Positions 61,588-64,000 of a DNA stretch of 64,000 nucleotides are shown piece by piece. The position numbers and the translations under genes are program-made. The stretch is taken from NCBI GenBank assembly GCA_024400115.1, contig JAKSNF010000003.1:1-64000 (forward strand), in the 5' to 3' direction. The first letter of the stretch is position 1. Every line of letters starts with the position of its first letter. The stretch is from Paludibacteraceae bacterium. Lineage in GTDB: Bacteria; Bacteroidota; Bacteroidia; Bacteroidales; Paludibacteraceae. The notes under the pieces were generated by a model that saw nothing but the letters and a program-made list of their open reading frames with translations, was not told the origin of the DNA and did not search any database.

Positions 61588-62912
61588 TATTTTTTCCAAT
61601 ATTTATCCACGAGGGCTTGCTTGATATTCACCTCTTCGGGTTTGAAGTAGGTTCCAAAGAGTTCCCAAGCGATGTCGAGCATCTCGGTAGTATTGATGTT
61701 TACGTCGATAGCCAAAATCTTAGACGAATAGTCTTTCGCGAAACTCAAGCAACGGTTATCATAATCCGTAAGGTCGAAACCGTTCTCCAGTTTAGTCTTA
61801 GCATTGGCGGCATCAGCATATAGACGAACGGCAGCGTTCATTACTTGCGGATGGTCTTCGCGCGTTTTCTTTCCCGCTACGAGTTGTTTTAGACGAGACA
61901 GAGAACGGAACGGGTCAACGATGACCTTACCTATATCGCTATCGCGACGGAGGTAGAGCTGACCCTCTGTGATATAACCGGTGTTATCCGGAATAGCGTG
62001 GGTAATATCACCGCCCGACAAGGTGGTAACGGCAATGATAGTAATGGAACCACCACCGGCTTCCTCGGGGAACTGAACAGCTTTCTCGTAGATCTTAGCC
62101 AAATCGGAATAGAGCGAACCCGGCATAGAGTCCTTAGACGGGATCTGATCCATACGGTTACTAACGATAGCCAAGGCGTCGGCGTAAAGGGTCATATCGG
62201 TAAGTAGTACCAACACTTTCTCGTGTTTCTCGACAGCGAAGTACTCAGCAGCGGCTAATGCCATATCTGGAACAAGTAGACGTTCTACGGCAGGGTTCTC
62301 TGTGGTATTGACGAACGAAACGATACGGTCAAGTACACCGGCGTTAGAGAACACGTTCTTGAAATAGAGGTAGTCGTCGTTGGTCATACCCATGGCACCA
62401 AGGATGATCTTATCGGCTTGTGCGCGGAGGGCAACATTAGCCATAACGGTGTTATAAGGCTGATCGGGGTCAGCGAAGAACGGGATCTTCTGACCGGATA
62501 CAAGCGTGTTGTTCAGGTCAATACCGGCAATACCGGTAGCGATTAACTCGGACGGTTGTTTACGACGAACGGGATTAACGGAAGGACCGCCAATCTCCAC
62601 TTCCCTACCCTCAATAGCGGGTCCGCCATCGATAGGATCGCCATAAGCGTTGAAGAAACGTCCGGCAAGTTGGTCACTCACTTTGAGCGACGGAGCTTTA
62701 CCGAGGAAAACGACTTCGGCGTTGGTAGGAATACCTTCTGTACCTTGGAAGACTTGGAGGGTAACATCATCACCGATGATTTTTACAACCTGAGCCAGTT
62801 TGCCGTTCACAGTAGCTAATTCGTCATTACCTACTCCTGTAGCCTTTAGCGAACAGGTTGCTTTTGTAATTGCAGTTATCTGCGTAAATATCTTTTGAAA
62901 TGCTTGTGCCAT
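61587..62912 (-). CDS. ntpB: V-type ATPase subunit B
   Basis: 441 residues, the non-catalytic nucleotide-binding subunit: IPFFADPDQPYNTVMANVAL, LGAMGMTNDDYLYFKNVF, SRLKQLVAGKKTREDH. It lacks a standard Walker A Lys, as expected. Its start is one base after the ntpA stop. Confidence 0.95.
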   Translation of the reverse strand: MAQAFQKIFTQITAITKATCSLKATGVGNDELATVNGKLAQVVKIIGDDVTLQVFQGTEGIPTNAEVVFLGKAPSLKVSDQLAGRFFNAYGDPIDGGPAIEGREVEIGGPSVNPVRRKQPSELIATGIAGIDLNNTLVSGQKIPFFADPDQPYNTVMANVALRAQADKIILGAMGMTNDDYLYFKNVFSNAGVLDRIVSFVNTTENPAVERLLVPDMALAAAEYFAVEKHEKVLVLLTDMTLYADALAIVSNRMDQIPSKDSMPGSLYSDLAKIYEKAVQFPEEAGGGSITIIAVTTLSGGDITHAIPDNTGYITEGQLYLRRDSDIGKVIVDPFRSLSRLKQLVAGKKTREDHPQVMNAAVRLYADAANAKTKLENGFDLTDYDNRCLSFAKDYSSKILAIDVNINTTEMLDIAWELFGTYFKPEEVNIKQALVDKYWKK

Positions 62913-62913
62913 A

Positions 62914-64000
62914 TTATAGTTGCTTTGTTTTTAGTAGTTCTTCCAACTTCTTCTCGTAGTTCTTAAAATCGTCGGAGTTAAACTCGGCGTAGTTCATTTG
63001 CTTGAGGAGGTTGATTACTTTCTTGAAGTATTCGCTCACATCAAGGAAGGCGTCGAAATTATAATCCTTGCGGCAGAGATTAATCACCAGTTTGAGCATA
63101 TATTGTTGACGCTCCAACGGGCAGAGGGCATCGGTCTTATCGAAGGCATCTTGTTGAAGAATGATAAAGTCAATAACCTCACTCTTCCAGAAAGCCTCAT
63201 GGTAATCTACCGGTACACCGTCATCACCAAGGATGTTGATTTGCTCCTGAATCTCCTTACCGCGTTGCATATAGGTTTTCATCTCGTTGACCATCGGAAT
63301 CCAGTTCTCGTCGATACGTTTAGCGATATACTCTTGGAACTCAGGATATTCAAGGTATTTGGAATAAGAGTCTAACGGGTTCACTGCCGGATAACGTTTG
63401 CGGTCGGCACGAGCTTGTTCCAAAGCGTAGAAGCAGCGAGCCACTTTCTTAGTACCCTCGGTTACAGGCTCTTTCAGGTTACCACCGGCAGGAGAAACGG
63501 TACCGAGAAAGGTTACCGAACCTGTTTGGCCGTTATTCAGATATACAAATCCTGCTCGTGCGTAGAAGGCTCCAATAATAGCGCTCAAGTCCATTGGGAA
63601 GGCGTCTTGACCGGGCAGCTCCTCCAAACGGTTGGACATTTCACGAAGGGCTTGTGCCCAACGAGAGGTCGAGTCAGCCATCAGCATCACACGCAGACCC
63701 ATAGAGCGGTAGTACTCAGCAATAGTCATAGACGTATAAACGGATGCTTCACGGGAAGCTACAGGCATGTTGGATGTGTTGGCGATGATGATAGTACGCT
63801 CCATCAGTTTGCGACCGGTGTGCGGGTCTTCCAGTTCAGGGAATTCGGTGAAGGTCTCTACCACCTCGTTGGCACGCTCACCGCAGGCAGCGATAATAAC
63901 GATGTCGGCTTCGGCCTGTTTAGAGATAGCGTGTTGAAGTACGGTCTTACCCGTTCCGAAAGGTCCGGGGATGAAACCTGTACCGCCCTCACAGATGGGG
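62914..64000 (-). CDS. ntpA: V-type ATPase catalytic subunit A (5' end outside window)
   Basis: The reading frame continues without a stop to the window edge; the visible 360 or so residues are the C-terminal two-thirds. Near the edge is the Walker A region [11 protein letters not shown], followed by [15 protein letters not shown] and [20 protein letters not shown], all diagnostic of subunit A. It hydrolyses or makes ATP. First visible gene of the A-B-D-I-K series; a GTG at 63864 is not a start. Confidence 0.95.
   Translation of the reverse strand, partial: PICEGGTGFIPGPFGTGKTVLQHAISKQAEADIVIIAACGERANEVVETFTEFPELEDPHTGRKLMERTIIIANTSNMPVASREASVYTSMTIAEYYRSMGLRVMLMADSTSRWAQALREMSNRLEELPGQDAFPMDLSAIIGAFYARAGFVYLNNGQTGSVTFLGTVSPAGGNLKEPVTEGTKKVARCFYALEQARADRKRYPAVNPLDSYSKYLEYPEFQEYIAKRIDENWIPMVNEMKTYMQRGKEIQEQINILGDDGVPVDYHEAFWKSEVIDFIILQQDAFDKTDALCPLERQQYMLKLVINLCRKDYNFDAFLDVSEYFKKVINLLKQMNYAEFNSDDFKNYEKKLEELLKTKQL

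Overview
The window looks like a chromosomal segment of a Bacteroidales (phylum Bacteroidota) bacterium, probably an anaerobe of gut, rumen or similar habitat. Direct signs are twelve promoters of the Bacteroidota form (TTTG, 19-20 bases, TANNTTTG), a protein ending in a type IX secretion sorting domain, an S9 peptidase with a lipoprotein-like leader, an AURKAIP1/COX24-type micro-protein next to HU, and the lysS-gpsA-pgi order. The habitat is inferred from class II ribonucleotide reductase, a succinate-to-propionate decarboxylase operon and a Na+-type V-ATPase.

Layout. 1-21.3 kb is read entirely on the plus strand: a repeat-bearing T9SS cargo protein and an outer-membrane beta-barrel; a Na+/phosphate symporter; a 660-base structured leader followed by gyrA; a TPR protein with ruvX and def; mntP, a DUF3109 protein and cinA; two tandem long-chain acyl-CoA ligases; coaX, an outer-membrane protein, a TPR protein and lptC (envelope block); and fabG. 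21.5-27.3 kb (minus) holds nrdJ, an acyl-ACP thioesterase and an S9 peptidase. A plus-strand YihY gene is followed by minus-strand groEL, groES, mtaB and the operon mce-mmdA-mmdD-mmdC-mmdB. A plus-strand histidine kinase overlaps ispE; then come an ABC-2 permease, pgi, gpsA and lysS (minus). 44-49.2 kb is an accessory pocket: 1.2 kb of low-complexity DNA, a PD-(D/E)XK nuclease, orphan proteins and a WYL regulator. mutY, HU, the micro-protein and rng follow (plus), and from 52.5 kb to the end a minus-strand series runs 4'-PP-transferase, GATE-domain protein, CNNM/CBS protein, lon, fabD and V-ATPase subunits K, I, D, B, A (A runs off the window).

How the genes fit together. Methylmalonyl-CoA decarboxylase exports Na+ while making propionyl-CoA; the V-ATPase proteolipid carries the Gln/Glu ion-site pattern of Na+ V-ATPases; and the phosphate importer uses Na+. 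A sodium-based energy circuit is therefore the simplest reading. fabG, fabD, the thioesterase, the acyl-CoA ligases and the phosphopantetheinyl transferase are lipid-metabolism genes spread through the window.

The most unusual property is the density of dispersed repeats. One class has a 7-base period (units such as AGAGTTG, GTTTCTT, TTTACAC, GGCAACA) and fills spacers; it also sits in frame inside mntP, lysS, mutY, mtaB, ispE, the thioesterase and the end of gyrA. A second class has a 16-base unit around CAGCGCAGCGGTCTT and sits inside cinA (twice), lptC, the S9 peptidase, V-ATPase subunit I and the gyrA leader. A third class is REP-like palindromes whose stems differ between copies but stay self-complementary. 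Two noncoding elements (5008-5496 and 42010-42307) can fold into multi-hairpin structures and are candidate RNAs or MITE-like elements. No rRNA, tRNA, CRISPR array, transposase or integrase was recognised.
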